NCBI GenBank assembly: GCA_936450465.1
Contig: OW388297.1
Location: forward strand, 59,710,581-59,774,580
From: Gibbula magus
Lineage: Eukaryota > Mollusca > Gastropoda > Trochida > Trochidae
DNA length: 64,000 nt
Direction: 5' to 3'
The notes beneath the pieces are model-generated. The model did no database searches and was not told the origin of the DNA. It saw only the letters and a list, made by a program, of their open reading frames with translations. Made by a program: the position numbers and the translations under genes. Of this stretch, positions 47,401 through 59,252 are shown piece after piece. Numbering within the stretch: the stretch's first letter is position 1; the number at the start of each line of letters is the position of its first letter.

Positions 47401-48136
47401 CATAATCTTTATCATGCAGTAAATTAGAGTTGAATTTCCAATATCCAGGGCTATCAGATTTGTAGCTTATTCCAATGGATACAGTTTTCACTAGTGATAG
47501 GATATCTTCTGAAATTAGGAAGTAATCTAGTCTACTCTGCTTTAATGGATTGGGTTGGCGCCATGTATATTGTCTACTATCGGGATTAAGTATTCTCCAG
47601 GGGTCGACCAGTTCTAATTGTTCCTTAATATCAAGTATTTTGTCATGTGATTTCTGGTTGTTTTTGTGTTTATAATTATAAGTGTCGTTTTCATAGTCTT
47701 GCACCACATTCCAATCTCCACCCCAGACTATTGATCCTGAAAGTTGACTTAATTCATTGGCGAGATCCTCAAAAAAGTTTGGCGAGTCGGTATTTGGCCC
47801 ATATATATCTATAAGTGAGAAACGTATATCTTCTATAGTGATATCAAGAATTATGAAACGGCCGTTATCATCTACAATTATTTCATGCATGTGATATTCA
47901 AAATTATTATTTATTAAAACCATAACTCCTGCACTTTTACTAGTACCGTGTGAAAAATGGCACCTAAAACCCCATTCTGCGGCCCATGTGAGTTCATCTT
48001 CAACTGTACTATGAGTTTCCTGAAGAAATATAATTGACGCTTTCTTACTACGGACAAAATTAAATATGTCTCTGCGTTTGGCTGGATCGGTTTTTAAGCC
48101 CCTGGCATTCATAGACAATAATCTAAAATTATCCAT
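44434..48136 (-). pseudogene. L1/Tx1-like ORF2 (endonuclease-RT), multiply broken
   Basis: The start is the ATG at 48,136 (MDNFRLLSMNARGLKTDPAK). Endonuclease: FLQETHS, WGGDWNVVQD and SRLDYFLIS. At the usual SDH box the text runs YKSDSPGYWKFN, so the catalytic His and about 15 residues are deleted. A frameshift near the A7 run at 47,380 leads to the linker and RT start (KNRKSPGSDGFPAEFYK, WRPITLLNVDYKI). Further breaks: TGA at 46,462-46,464, a frameshift near 46,390 before VDFEKAFDNVEW, a stop after the catalytic QYADDANF block at 46,010, and later stops near 45,610, 45,450 and 45,120. A C-terminal knuckle LCTLCQSENETLEHLFFSC is at about 44,720. Domain order and spacing are those of the L1 superfamily. 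Confidence 0.88.
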
Positions 48137-48542
48137 TGTCTATGTTTGAGATATCTATCATATGATAAATATTATGTATATGCTTGTCCAAAACCAATGC
48201 TTGTAATGAGAATTGTGAGAGAAAGAAAAGAAAAATAGGTGAAATAAAGATTTTGAAAGAAATAAGGGATAGAAAGGAGGAAAGAAATAAAAATAAAAAA
48301 GGTGAAATGATGCTTCCTTAAGCTACAATGTCCGTATATAAGACGTATATAGTCAGAGGATGTATTTGCTAAAGTATAGATACGCATAATAATATATAAG
48401 CAGAATATTAAATAGTAATTATCATAAATAAATGTTTCTCATACAAATGATTAAGTGAAACATAGTTTCCAAAATAATAATAAGTAATGATCCTCAACAA
48501 CAACAAAAAATAAAATAAAATAAAATAAAATTTAAAAAAAAA

Positions 48543-48574
<32 letters not shown>

Positions 48575-48992
48575 CGAATTCCTGTGAGTTGGTATTTGGT
48601 AAGTCTATATTATATACCTGTAAGTGAAAAACGCATGTCTTCTATAATGAATAAAATAGAATTAGGGGAAGATTGCTTCTTTCCGGAAATAATATGTAAA
48701 GGATCACTGATCAAAATGAATGAAACTGCATAATACATATGCAATGAATAATTAAATAGAATTACAAAATTGAGTTATAAGTCATAAGTCTGGTCAAAGT
48801 CCAAAAAGAGAAACAAGTAATGATTTTCCAGTGTCAGTATATGTATCACTGAAGGGGCAGAAAAAGCCGTGCTACCACAAGGTCATTTCAGGACAATGAA
48901 GCGTTCGTAATATCACATAATGTTTGTGATTTAACAGTACAGTACTTCCGTGATGAACACATTGATAAGTGAGACACTTGGTAATAGTTAGT
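48137..48992 (-). other. Long inter-ORF region of the L1-like LINE with a duplicated endonuclease segment
   Basis: 856 bp, A-rich on the + strand with TA runs (48,541-48,576). 48,585-48,650 resembles 47,785-47,850 in the endonuclease coding region (GTTGGTATTTGG, CTGTAAGTGAAAAACG and ATGTCTTCTATA against GTCGGTATTTGG, CTATAAGTGAGAAACG and ATATCTTCTATA). A diverged copy of an ORF2 piece is therefore present upstream of ORF2. Confidence 0.55.
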
Positions 48993-49892
48993 TTAGTTTT
49001 TGTTGATGATGACATCAATGTTGTCAAAAGGGTAGACTTTAAACTTCTTCACATTGCTTGTGTGCGCGTAGACCCTGCCATTGAAATACCAGGCGTTGTC
49101 AACATCTGGATGGCTTTTCAATCGATTGATCAACATCACATTTGCCTTGGTGACGTCATCAGCAAGGCGAGCAGACGCTTTTTCTTTTAGCTGTTTACGT
49201 GCCCTCATCACCCTTACCTTCACTTCGACAGAAGCAAACTTAATCAACACTGGTTTGATGATGGATTTATTGGCATGATCAATCCTGTGAATAGCTACAA
49301 TTTCATCTCTGTCGACCTGGACATCTACAAGATCCATGAGTTCAAAGAACTGCCCTACCAAATCCTCATCTGCAGACTGCTCCATATTGAAGATCTTAAT
49401 ATTGCATTTTCTAGAAAACTTTTCATTTTGGTTGGACAGGCGATAAGCCTGGTTAGCCTTCTCAGAAACAGAGTAAATTTGTTGAGTAAGATTTTCAATT
49501 TGTTTGTCTTTTTTGTTCATGTCATCTCTAAGTTTCTTGTTTTCGGTGTCTAGAGTAACAAAGTCATGTTGCAGTTTTTCGAATCCGATCTCGGACAAAA
49601 CCTGTTCCTTAATCTCAAGTTTAAGGGTGTCAGAGAGGGATTTTATGGCCGCGTCAACTGCCGTTGTGATGAGATCTTTTAGTTCATGGTATTTTGGAAT
49701 TTCAGATAAGGTGTGCCTTATTTCTTCCATTTCATGCGATAAGTCGGGCTTTTTAGGAGGCACGTTGGGAATGGTAATGTCTATAGATATAAACGAATTA
49801 GCGCATTCAGTGACAGTCTCTCTAAATGACAACGTGGTCGTGGGTTTGACCTTTGACCTGCAAGTCGTGTGTGTGAGAATTTTGTTTTCCAA
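48993..49892 (-). CDS. L1/Tx1-like ORF1 protein (intact frame)
   Basis: 299 residues without a stop from the ATG at 49,892. About residues 55-160 are rich in charged heptads (LDTENKKLRDDMNKKDKQIE), a likely coiled coil for trimerisation. Next comes an RRM-like fold region (SRKCNIKIFNM; KPVLIKFASVEVKVRVMRAR), then a C-terminal domain (DDVTKANVMLINRLK, AWYFNGRVYAHTSN) of the kind found in Tx1-type ORF1 proteins. Such proteins bind the element RNA in a ribonucleoprotein particle. No CCHC knuckle is visible. It remains open although ORF2 is dead, so it could still be expressed, but no evidence of expression can be read here. Confidence 0.8.
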   Translation of the reverse strand: MENKILTHTTCRSKVKPTTTLSFRETVTECANSFISIDITIPNVPPKKPDLSHEMEEIRHTLSEIPKYHELKDLITTAVDAAIKSLSDTLKLEIKEQVLSEIGFEKLQHDFVTLDTENKKLRDDMNKKDKQIENLTQQIYSVSEKANQAYRLSNQNEKFSRKCNIKIFNMEQSADEDLVGQFFELMDLVDVQVDRDEIVAIHRIDHANKSIIKPVLIKFASVEVKVRVMRARKQLKEKASARLADDVTKANVMLINRLKSHPDVDNAWYFNGRVYAHTSNVKKFKVYPFDNIDVIINKN

Positions 49893-50085
49893 AGTTACTA
49901 AAGGAATCTTCTTAGCACAATTTTTTGCACATGGAATGAATCACAATAATGTCAACTCACACTGGCTGTCATAAAAGTGGTTAGAAATCTTCCTCTTTCA
50001 TGAATATGGGGACATTTTTCGGAGAGCTCGTCACTCGTGTGTTGCCATGTTGTAGCCAAGGGAGGCAATGAATATCAATGAAACT

Positions 50086-51530
50086 GACACAATTCATGGG
50101 CCTATACATTTACCAACCAAGGATTGTGTTTTTTTTAAATGGAATGTTGTTTATACTATTTCAAGAAATTATGCGCGTTGTTATATACACGTCTAACGTA
50201 AATGGAAAAAACGAGGAAAATATTTCAAAGTATATACAAGCACTGATCTATATGATATATTGATTAGTTACCTTCAAATCGAAGAAGTGTAATAAAATGT
50301 GGCGTGTGTGCAACAGCATATTGGATAGCGTTGTGAGTATTGCTGAATATTATCTCACTAAGACAATTGACCTCACGACTCACTCTATAGACACTGATTC
50401 GTGTAGAACTGGCCAAAATCATAGACATATCTCTATATTGACAAATTTAAATCAATGATATTATGTATAAGATGATGAATTTGTATTTTACTCCCAAGTT
50501 TTGATTTGGTTGTGTATGTTAGTATTACTATATCATATACGCAACCTTGACAATGTTAATGTTTGTTGTTTTCAGATTTGTATTTTACTCAAGTATTGAT
50601 TTGGTTGTATATGTCAGTATTACAATAACATACATTTAATTTTTTTAAATTATACATATGCATAAAGTATGCCCAATGAAAGGTATGAGTATGGGTTTGG
50701 TTTACACTTCTTCAAATATTTAACAGATATAGGAGATCTATACCAAGTCTAGACATATGTACTGAAGCTTTAGTTCTTGATTTAACTTATCTATTTTCTC
50801 TTACGGAATATATTTGTTATTTAAATACTTTAGATACTAAGAAATATTTACTTTATCAAACTCAGAGGCTTTATACATACGGCAAATCAATGCAGACAGA
50901 CATACAAGTATATTCAGTATTTAGGGCACAGTGGCCCAAAGTACAGTTGATGTTTCATCATGACAGCTTGAGATCACGTGACATAGTTATTGTTTTACTG
51001 TGTTCACATTGATTCATTACAAAATGTTGCTTGAGAAAATATTGCCAAATATAATTGTTACTATAACACTGAAATATCTAAAGATATTGGCTACAAGACA
51101 TAACTTGGTTTATTACATTTAACGATTAACGATATCTATTGTGTTTCAAATATTGTGTACGGTTATTGGAAGTGTCATTATACGTATCTAAATGTTCATG
51201 CAGTTACATAAACATTGTCCACATTCTAATAAATGATTTGTAAACACAATACAATTATCATACAATACCAAGACATCAACATATATGTCCAATGACTCTC
51301 CCATTTCAATATCGTGTCTTCATTTTATAGAATATGATAAATGAATATGTCGTCCATTCATACATTATATCGTGCCTGTACTTCTATTATTTGAATATTC
51401 ATTCCTGCATCTCACAGTGCAGATTATATTTAAATATGCATAAAACTAATATGGCTTATGCTCGATTTGTGAAGGCGAGATATATTTTATGATAAATATT
51501 ATGTTTAATAAATGTTTTTACAGTTACATT
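50086..51530. other. No gene recognised
   Basis: AT-rich intronic sequence with a short internal echo (TTTGTATTTTACTC, then TTGATTTGGTTGT, at 50,478-50,515 and again at 50,577-50,610). No coding frame or element ends seen. Confidence 0.4.
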
Positions 51531-51566
51531 GCTGAAGAATGAAGAATTTTTTTTATGGATTATGGA

Positions 51567-52268
51567 TGCTATTAGTTTGATAAAACTCCTTTGAAAAACA
51601 ACAGCAATGTTACTTCTTTGATTGGCATTCTAGAAGTTGAGGTGATGAAGAATGAAGAACATTTTTTATGGATACACAACTTCTTTATTCTGTATAGGCG
51701 ACGTTTCGACATAGATACTAATGTCGTTGTCAAGCAGGTGGTACAGTTGAACAAATTCCCAGGGTTTATATACAAGTAGTGTTTATACAACAGAGGAGTA
51801 TGAGAAGATTTTGAGTTGTTATTATAGTAAATAGGCTTGATGTACACATATTGAGTAGAAGCCAGAGAGAATGATTTACAGTGTTTATACAGCAGATGAG
51901 GTTGATGTACACAGCTTGTTAAGGAGATTAAGAAAGAGCTTGTTTAATGATATAGATTGATTTAACAACATGATTATTGATAATTGGAGGTAATTAGGAA
52001 ATGTACACAGCAATATGGTGATTAAAGATGAGGTAAATATGAATATGAGTGATTAACGTAGCAAGTGACTGTAGGCGTTTGGGATGTAGTATCCTTCGTC
52101 TCTGTTCAGGGCTGGTGCTATTTCCTTAAAGTTGATGGCTTCGAGGTATTTCCTTGCTTTGTAGTTGGCCTCGTTCTTTTCTAGGACCTTGATGTTGCAA
52201 CATAAAGGTCCTAGAAAAGAAGTTACATTGCTGTTGTTTTTCAAAGGAGTTTTATCAAACTAATAGCA
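51567..52268 (-). mobile_element. Penelope-like element remnant with inverted ends
   Basis: 58-bp inverted arms (51,567-51,624 and 52,211-52,268, sharing GCTATTAGTTTGATAAAACT and GAAAAACAACAGCAATGT) flank a segment homologous to 17,461-17,991. On the minus strand a 63-codon frame (52,244-52,053) reads VLEKNEANYKARKYLEAINF, then PALNRDEGYYIPNAY and a stop. This fits the C-terminal end of the GIY-YIG endonuclease of Penelope-like elements (alpha-helix, then P-x-L-N-R-D). The 3' UTR has the GACAT/ATGTC stem and GAAAC (51,735-51,697). The RT domain is absent; a non-functional terminal remnant. Confidence 0.7.
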
Positions 52269-53373
<1,105 letters not shown>

Positions 53374-53665
53374 TGTGAGGGAGAAGTAGTGAGGCACACA
53401 TACTCAATTACATTAAAATACATACATATACGAGTATATCTGTCCAGACACATTCGCGAGATACATGAAGATAACAAGTTAAATATGGTCGACACATTTA
53501 ATACTCATTTTATCCCCATATATACCGAACGACAAACACACAGGCAAACCTATAGAATGGCATATTTTCGCACAGGATTCATATATACTTACAAACTGAA
53601 CATGCAAATATGCATTTTATGCAATAGAGTAAATGGTAAACAAAACACAACATTGTGAAATGAAG

Positions 53666-54067
53666 CTTACAGTTGAATGGCGATTATATATACTTTGGGT
53701 ATTCATTAGATAGCAGGTTTGTTGCAGTGGGGTAAAGTTCGGGAAGGATGACTCAATAGAATTAAACTCTGTCTATTTAAATCTGCAATAAAGTAACAAT
53801 CAGTTAAAACGTGGATTCCATCTTCAATTATTTTAGCATCACACATTGTGCATAATATTTTACATGTTATACTTCGAGTGATGATATAAAAACAAGGATT
53901 TAAACTTCATTGTTTTATTACGCAGTATCAGGAATTGAAATTAGAGACGCTCCACTGCATGACGTTGAATCCCCTTCTAATCACCCCTGTACAGATGTCA
54001 TCAGTACGTAAGTGATTCCCAATAACCGGAAACTGCCCAGTCATGTACAACAGCCCTGATTGTTTAA
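53666..54067. repeat. Diverged direct duplication, left copy
   Basis: Matches 55,025-55,567 in order: CAGTTGAATGG, GGTATTCATTAGATAGC, TCAATTATTTTAGC, TATAAAAACAAGG, TTACGCAGTATCAGGAA, TTAGAGACGCTCCAC and CCGGAAACTG. A LINE (54,070-55,020) lies between the copies. Confidence 0.7.
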
Positions 54068-54069
54068 TC

Positions 54070-55020
54070 AGACAGACAGACAGATGTTTTATTTCAGTCT
54101 CACCTCACATAAAATACAGTAAAAGGTATATACATATAAAATTAAACATTAAAGTGAGCCACCCTATAAGGGTTATGAGAGACTATAACGTATAATACAT
54201 AACAAGAACTAAAATAAATATTGATGTAAACAATACATATATACAATAACAGATCATAATTTATCCATATAAAATACGTTTTCTTCTTTCCAAGATATAA
54301 AAGCAGGTTTTGGCGGTAAAATATACATGGTGTTTAAAAAGTAGAACTAATTTATCGATATCACTAGGATTTAAGAAGTTGGGATAGCTAAAACAGACAT
54401 TTTCATACAAACTCTCGCGCAATTCATGATATAAAGGGCAATGTAAACGTACATGTCGTTCATCCTCAACACTCTCACTATACTGAAAACACACTCTCTC
54501 ATTCACATTCTTATTTGTATATCTGCCGGTTTCCAAATGCAGAGGAGCAGTACCTGATCTGAATGTGGAAAGGGCAGAGCGGTATGAACGGGGCATACTC
54601 ATACTCACGTAACTTTCACAACCATACACATCCTTAAACGTTCGATACGTTCTTAGTTTATTACCTCCCGTTCTACCGCTTGGCTGACGTAATGATTCAC
54701 TCCATCCACTAACATACTTCTGCATACAGATATCTCGCACACGCTCACAGACACGTTTAACACTCACATCAGCTTCCACATTCAGGTTCCATTCTTTCAT
54801 CTTAGCCCTCACTCGATAATTCCAATTTTTCACTCGTCCACTCGTATATCTCTCCGACCACATAAAAACACACTTATTTAGTCTAAATGGCATCCTAATA
54901 AAACGACAATATTGTCTACAAAATACACATCCATTGTCTAACAAACACAACACATGTACACAAACACACACAAAGCTTTCGTACACAAATTTACAAAAGA
55001 GACTAAAACATGATAAAAGG
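54070..55020 (-). mobile_element. LINE 3' end with intact C-terminal frame
   Basis: On the minus strand an uninterrupted 241-codon frame (54,986-54,261) holds the post-RT C-terminus: GGNKLRTYRTFKDVYGC, PRSYRSALSTFRSG, LETGRYTNKNVNERVC and a zinc-knuckle-like C-x11-H-x4-C. The 3' UTR ends at 54,070-54,084 with AATAAAACAT then (CTGT)n on the minus strand, a microsatellite tail. 5'-truncated before the RT. It is the best preserved copy of the group also seen at 3,001-4,640. It sits exactly between the two halves of a direct duplication. Confidence 0.8.
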
Positions 55021-55024
55021 AATA

Positions 55025-55567
55025 TGACAGTTGAATGGAGTTTAGGGCTAGGGCTTCATTTATATTGTGGGTATTCATTAGATAGCTGGTTTGTTGCACT
55101 GGGAAGGAGGGCTCAAATCTTAGTCATATCTTAATCTGCATAAACGTAACAATCAATTAAAACGTGTATTACATCTTCAATTATTTCAGCGTCACACATT
55201 GTACATAACATCTTACACCTCATAATTAAAGAAAGATTAAATTAGAGTGACGATATAAAAACCAAGGAGTTTAAACTTCAGTGTTTAATTACGCAGTATC
55301 AGGAAGCTGATTCTGATACTATACTGCAGTGAACACGAAACTTGTGACCTTTCATGTTTGTTATAATTAAAGAACTACAAGATTAGATTGACGATATAAA
55401 AACGAAAGAATTTAAACTTCACTGTTTAAATACGCTGTATCATGAAGTTAGAGACGCTCCACGACACTGCTTTGAATACCCCGCTAATCACGTTTGTACA
55501 GGTGTCATCAATACCTGGCAAGTGGTTCCCAATGACCGGAAACTGTCCAGCCCTAATTGTTTAATCA
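55025..55567. repeat. Diverged direct duplication, right copy
   Basis: Longer copy of 53,666-54,067, with an extra internal repetition: the GACGATATAAAAAC...TTTAAACTTCA block occurs at 55,250-55,290 and again at 55,391-55,432. Confidence 0.7.
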
Positions 55568-56835
55568 CGTGTATGCCTATCCGTCTATATACAATACACT
55601 GCAACATTGATATGCATTCGCCTGTCTCTTATACAACTCTTTGGCGGCCTCTGCCATTGTGTTTTATGAGTTCACGCAAAGGTCTACCGACATATACATT
55701 AGAATAACTGTCTACAATGTGAACGAATGTGAGTTACGCAAGATTATTTTTCCGCTCCATTGATCCAGTAGTTCCACGACAAAATTGCCAATGGCCCCAC
55801 TAAAGTTGAACACAATTTCAAAAGTATAATTATTGAGTATGGAAATGTATATTTTTTATATGTTTTTAAACATTTTACGGACAAGCACTAAATGTACATT
55901 CAATAGATCTTACGTCGAATGATTCTTGAAAATTGCCGTACCATATTACTGACGTGTATATTTATACCAAATTCATTTCTTCCAATAACAACTGATTTCT
56001 AATTCATTAAACTGAGTAAATTGATCAAATGCTTACTCGATTTAATTATCCAAAAATATTTGATATAAGCAAATGACTGCAAATGACCTATACTCATCTA
56101 TATCTATACTCATTAAATAACTTTAACTGAAGCCCCCTCATTATCAAATACACTTGGTGGATGAAGTTTTCCTGTGAGATTTAACGTTCGATCATCGATA
56201 TTGTGTTGTGATTGATTTGATGTAATGAAACAATGTATTGTATGTAAGCCGAACAAACAAATTCTTAACCATGATTATGCACTTTTTTTTAACAAACTCA
56301 TTTAATTCTAAGTGCTTCATCAAAACAATGATAAACTATCAGTATACACGTATAAAGTCGTGTAATTTCAGAACTTTTACATTTCTAACATGACAGGGTA
56401 ACTTTAACTTAATTGAATCAAAGACAATTTATATTGGCTCATTATCAGTGTCACGCTAGCTTAAATTGATGTATTTTCATTAATTCCAATTTTTTGATAT
56501 AATAAAACATATTAACGGTATGTAGTATAAGAATATTCACAGAGTAACACATAACTTATCATTAAGCTTATAAACAATGTTTCGTTTTTGCCAGTTTTGC
56601 AGCTCTCACTGTTTTTGTTTTTGATTGAATGTGTAGTAGTCTTTATCAAGTTTTCAAAAATTCAAGTCATACGAATATTCCCCTCAGTAATGTATCACCT
56701 GGATTAAGCCTTCATAGATTTATCAGAATTATCATAATTTCCATAAATTTAATCTTTGATACAACTAAACTTTATATTTACAACTAAACAGATTCAACTG
56801 GCATTCTAAAAATCATAATTGTAACAAAGTACATT
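55568..56835. other. No gene recognised
   Basis: AT-rich intronic sequence; no coding frame or repeat boundary was supported. Confidence 0.4.
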
Positions 56836-57143
56836 TAGAAAATGGCATACGACTTCTTTATGCACAGAGTTTGACTGACAGACAGATATATACTTTAGTC
56901 ACTTTTAAATCTGTTTATGTAATCAAGCATACAAATACATAGAGATTCATTATGCACGTCATCACTTCTAATTTAGGACTTACGAATCGTAATCATAAGT
57001 TTAAAGGGAGGTATAACGTAGTAATTCATTTAATTTATTTTAGTTTTACAACATTGTTTGAGTCTTGTATGAAAGCTTATGAACGTATTTCATGTCGGAC
57101 ATGCAGCTTATAGAATGTTTGAATCACTGACTGATTCTTTGTA

Positions 57144-57425
57144 TGATTGATATTCAAATTCAACACGATTATATCAAGGGCAAACTCATGGAATCATTAC
57201 AATACGCATACACACATGTTCCCTAAAGGGAGATTAGCTATCACAGTTTATTCATCCTCTCTCCTATCAACTATCTATTTCACACCCGATTTATTCTATG
57301 CTGGGTTTTTTCTTATCCAGTTGCCGTTCACTCAGGGGAAAAAGAAATGGCCAAACAAAAAATATTTCTGCCGGAAAAGGTCGATTTTGAATGTCTGTGA
57401 TGTATCTCATAAAAATCTTTAAAAA
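57144..57425 (+). repeat. Diverged direct repeat, first copy
   Basis: About 280 bp similar to 58,548-58,862: TTCAACACGATTA, CTCATGGAATCA, ATACGCATACACAC, TTTATTCATCCTCT and GTCGATTTTGAATGTCTGTGATG recur in the same order at similar spacing. Function unknown. Confidence 0.7.
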
Positions 57426-57829
57426 ATCATTCATGAGAGTATGCGTGAGGCTTCGAATGGTAAAAAAGGTATCGAATCTACGTTAGACTCACAACAGTTT
57501 AAAAAAAACAGTAGGTTTTTCTCCATTCAAACATGACGAGTTATCAGCGTATTTTTAACGTGTTTCTTTGACACTGCAGAAGTGAAATAAGTGAAGCGGT
57601 AATTGGTTGAGCACATTTTTCTTCAGGTACATGTATGACACATCAAATTCTGTTGTTTTCGATGCGGTAGAAATTGAATAAAAGTGAAATCAGAAATTCA
57701 TTCATATGCAAATATGGTGAACAAGTGATTAAATTTCTTTTAATCAAATAGACTCTTAGGTTTGGAAATTCCAAGGTTTCAACGCCTTGAAATTCTTTCC
57801 ACTACCAATTATAAAATTCATCACGACCA

Positions 57830-57875
57830 TTCCCGGTGACGTCATAACTGCTTGAGTTTATGACGTCATAGTATC
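57830..57875. promoter_or_regulatory. Pair of CRE-like TGACGTCA sites
   Basis: Two perfect palindromic octamers TGACGTCA at 57,837-57,844 and 57,861-57,868, 24 bp apart centre to centre, in an otherwise AT-rich intron. This is the consensus for CREB/ATF bZIP factors. Position and spacing suggest a regulatory element; activity is inferred. Confidence 0.4.
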
Positions 57876-58365
57876 CGAACGTAAACCGGTTCGCTCACAG
57901 CTTATTGCGGCCGTGCAGTTTATAGATAGTATGCCAATTGTTTTCGTTGACAGACACAATAGTAATAAGAATGCGATAAGGTCACTTTAATAAGTACAAC
58001 AGTGTAATACAACCATGGCGAAGCGAGTTTCGATGATCTACTCGTGTGTAGGCCTAGGCCTAACAACACACAATCTCGATACCACGTTGACTCCTGTCAA
58101 GATCGGCTACTGTAGCTTCTCTGTTTAAAATACCAGTCCAAATTAGAATTATTTCCCAAGCAGATGCACAGATTAAATTGAGGACATGATGGAAACCACA
58201 AAGCGAAGATGACATAGGCCTAGAATGATACATCATAAAAAGAGTAAAAAGCACTTTTTGTTTTGAAATTTGAAATTTATTTAAGCTGATTTATGAAGAC
58301 ACGATCAATCTCAATGTATTTGTATACTTGATACCATAAACAGATATAAAGAGAATAAATGAATA

Positions 58366-58398
<33 letters not shown>
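58366..58398. repeat. (TA)n microsatellite
   Basis: Short TA array with one TTTA interruption. Confidence 0.9.
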
Positions 58399-58547
58399 CT
58401 GTCTGCAAAAGTCTGTGAATAAAAAGTCGTATGCCATTTTTTAAAATGAAATTTCACTGAAATGTACAATTAGAATTTCTAGATTGCCATTTCAATCTGC
58501 TTAGTTGTAGAATGATTAGTAGAATGTTTATAAAGTGCAACATGTTC

Positions 58548-58862
58548 TCCTTATTCCGCTTCAACACGATTACATAAGTGCATACTCATGGAATCACTAC
58601 AAATACGCATACACACCCGCCTACTAAACAGGGATCATGGTTTATTTTTCCTCGTTTATTCATCCTCTTTGCTAACAACTACCTATTCCACACCTGATTA
58701 AATCTCTGCTGGCTTCTCTCAAATCCTGTTTCTGTACTCTCATCTATCCTTACACCGAAAGGGCAAAAGAAATGGTACCAAATTTTTACAGCGTCAAACA
58801 GGCAATACTTCTGCCAGATAAAGTCGATTTTGAATGTCTGTGATGGGATATATCTTGTAAAT
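58548..58862 (+). repeat. Diverged direct repeat, second copy
   Basis: Counterpart of 57,144-57,425, about 1.4 kb downstream, about 30 bp longer with extra sequence before the final GTCGATTTTGAATGTCTGTG. Confidence 0.7.
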
Positions 58863-59004
58863 AGATATTTCAAATTGATACTTAATATTTTATATTTTTA
58901 AAATAATTTTACCTGTTGTAGTATAGACACCGAGGTACATGGTAGGGGTGCCTTTTTGTGGAGGCAGGTTTACATAGGAGGATTGTTTTTACACTTTTCC
59001 TAAC

Positions 59005-59252
59005 AGTAATAATAATAATACTTTATTGTCCGCAATACAAAGTACATAGGAAATTTGGTTTGTGCATTTTGCACCCGGCAGCCACAGTGCAGCGCCAGTT
59101 CAAGCGTTGTTCTATCCTAATAATGCTGAGCGCCAAGCAAGGAAGCAACAACTCCCATCTTTTAACGTCTTTTTGTATGACGCGGCCGGGAATCGAACCC
59201 CGACCTACCGGGTGATGAGCAGACGCACTACCAACTGAGCTACATCCCCGGT
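59005..59252 (-). mobile_element. tRNA-derived SINE with (ATT)n tail
   Basis: On the minus strand the head from 59,252 reads GGGGATGTAGCTCAGTTGG with A-box TAGCTCAGTTGG and B-box GGTTCGATTCCC (about 59,190), then a body, and ends GGACAATAAAGTATTATTATT. The acceptor arms do not pair, so it is not a functional tRNA. It differs in body and tail from the SINE at 18.5 kb, so two SINE families are present. No clear target duplication. Confidence 0.85.

Larger units (their letters stand above)
44134..50070 (-). mobile_element. Full-length L1/Tx1-like LINE with 15-bp target duplication
   Basis: The 15-bp direct repeat AATATCAATGAAACT occurs at 44,119-44,133 and 50,071-50,085. Immediately inside the left copy is a long T-rich run (44,134-44,200), the minus-strand poly(A) tail; the 5' end is at 50,070. 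The element has an ORF1 and an ORF2 (APE endonuclease, RT, C-terminal zinc knuckle) and a 3' UTR with a GA/CT microsatellite (44,309-44,347). It landed in the ninth unit of the 1.48-kb array, so it is younger than the array. ORF2 carries several stops, frameshifts and a lost endonuclease histidine, so it is inactive. Confidence 0.93.
56836..58447. repeat. Region bounded by inverted repeats
   Basis: 56,836-56,892 and 58,394-58,447 are inverted copies (AAAATGGCATACGACTT, CACAGA, CAGACAGATATATA). The arms are about 55 bp with several mismatches. The enclosed 1.6 kb has no transposase-like frame. It could be a decayed DNA element or an inverted pair of a short repeat. Confidence 0.45.

Noticed and set aside
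59160..59252. tRNA gene on the minus strand
   Set aside because: Acceptor arms do not pair and a SINE body with ATT tail follows.
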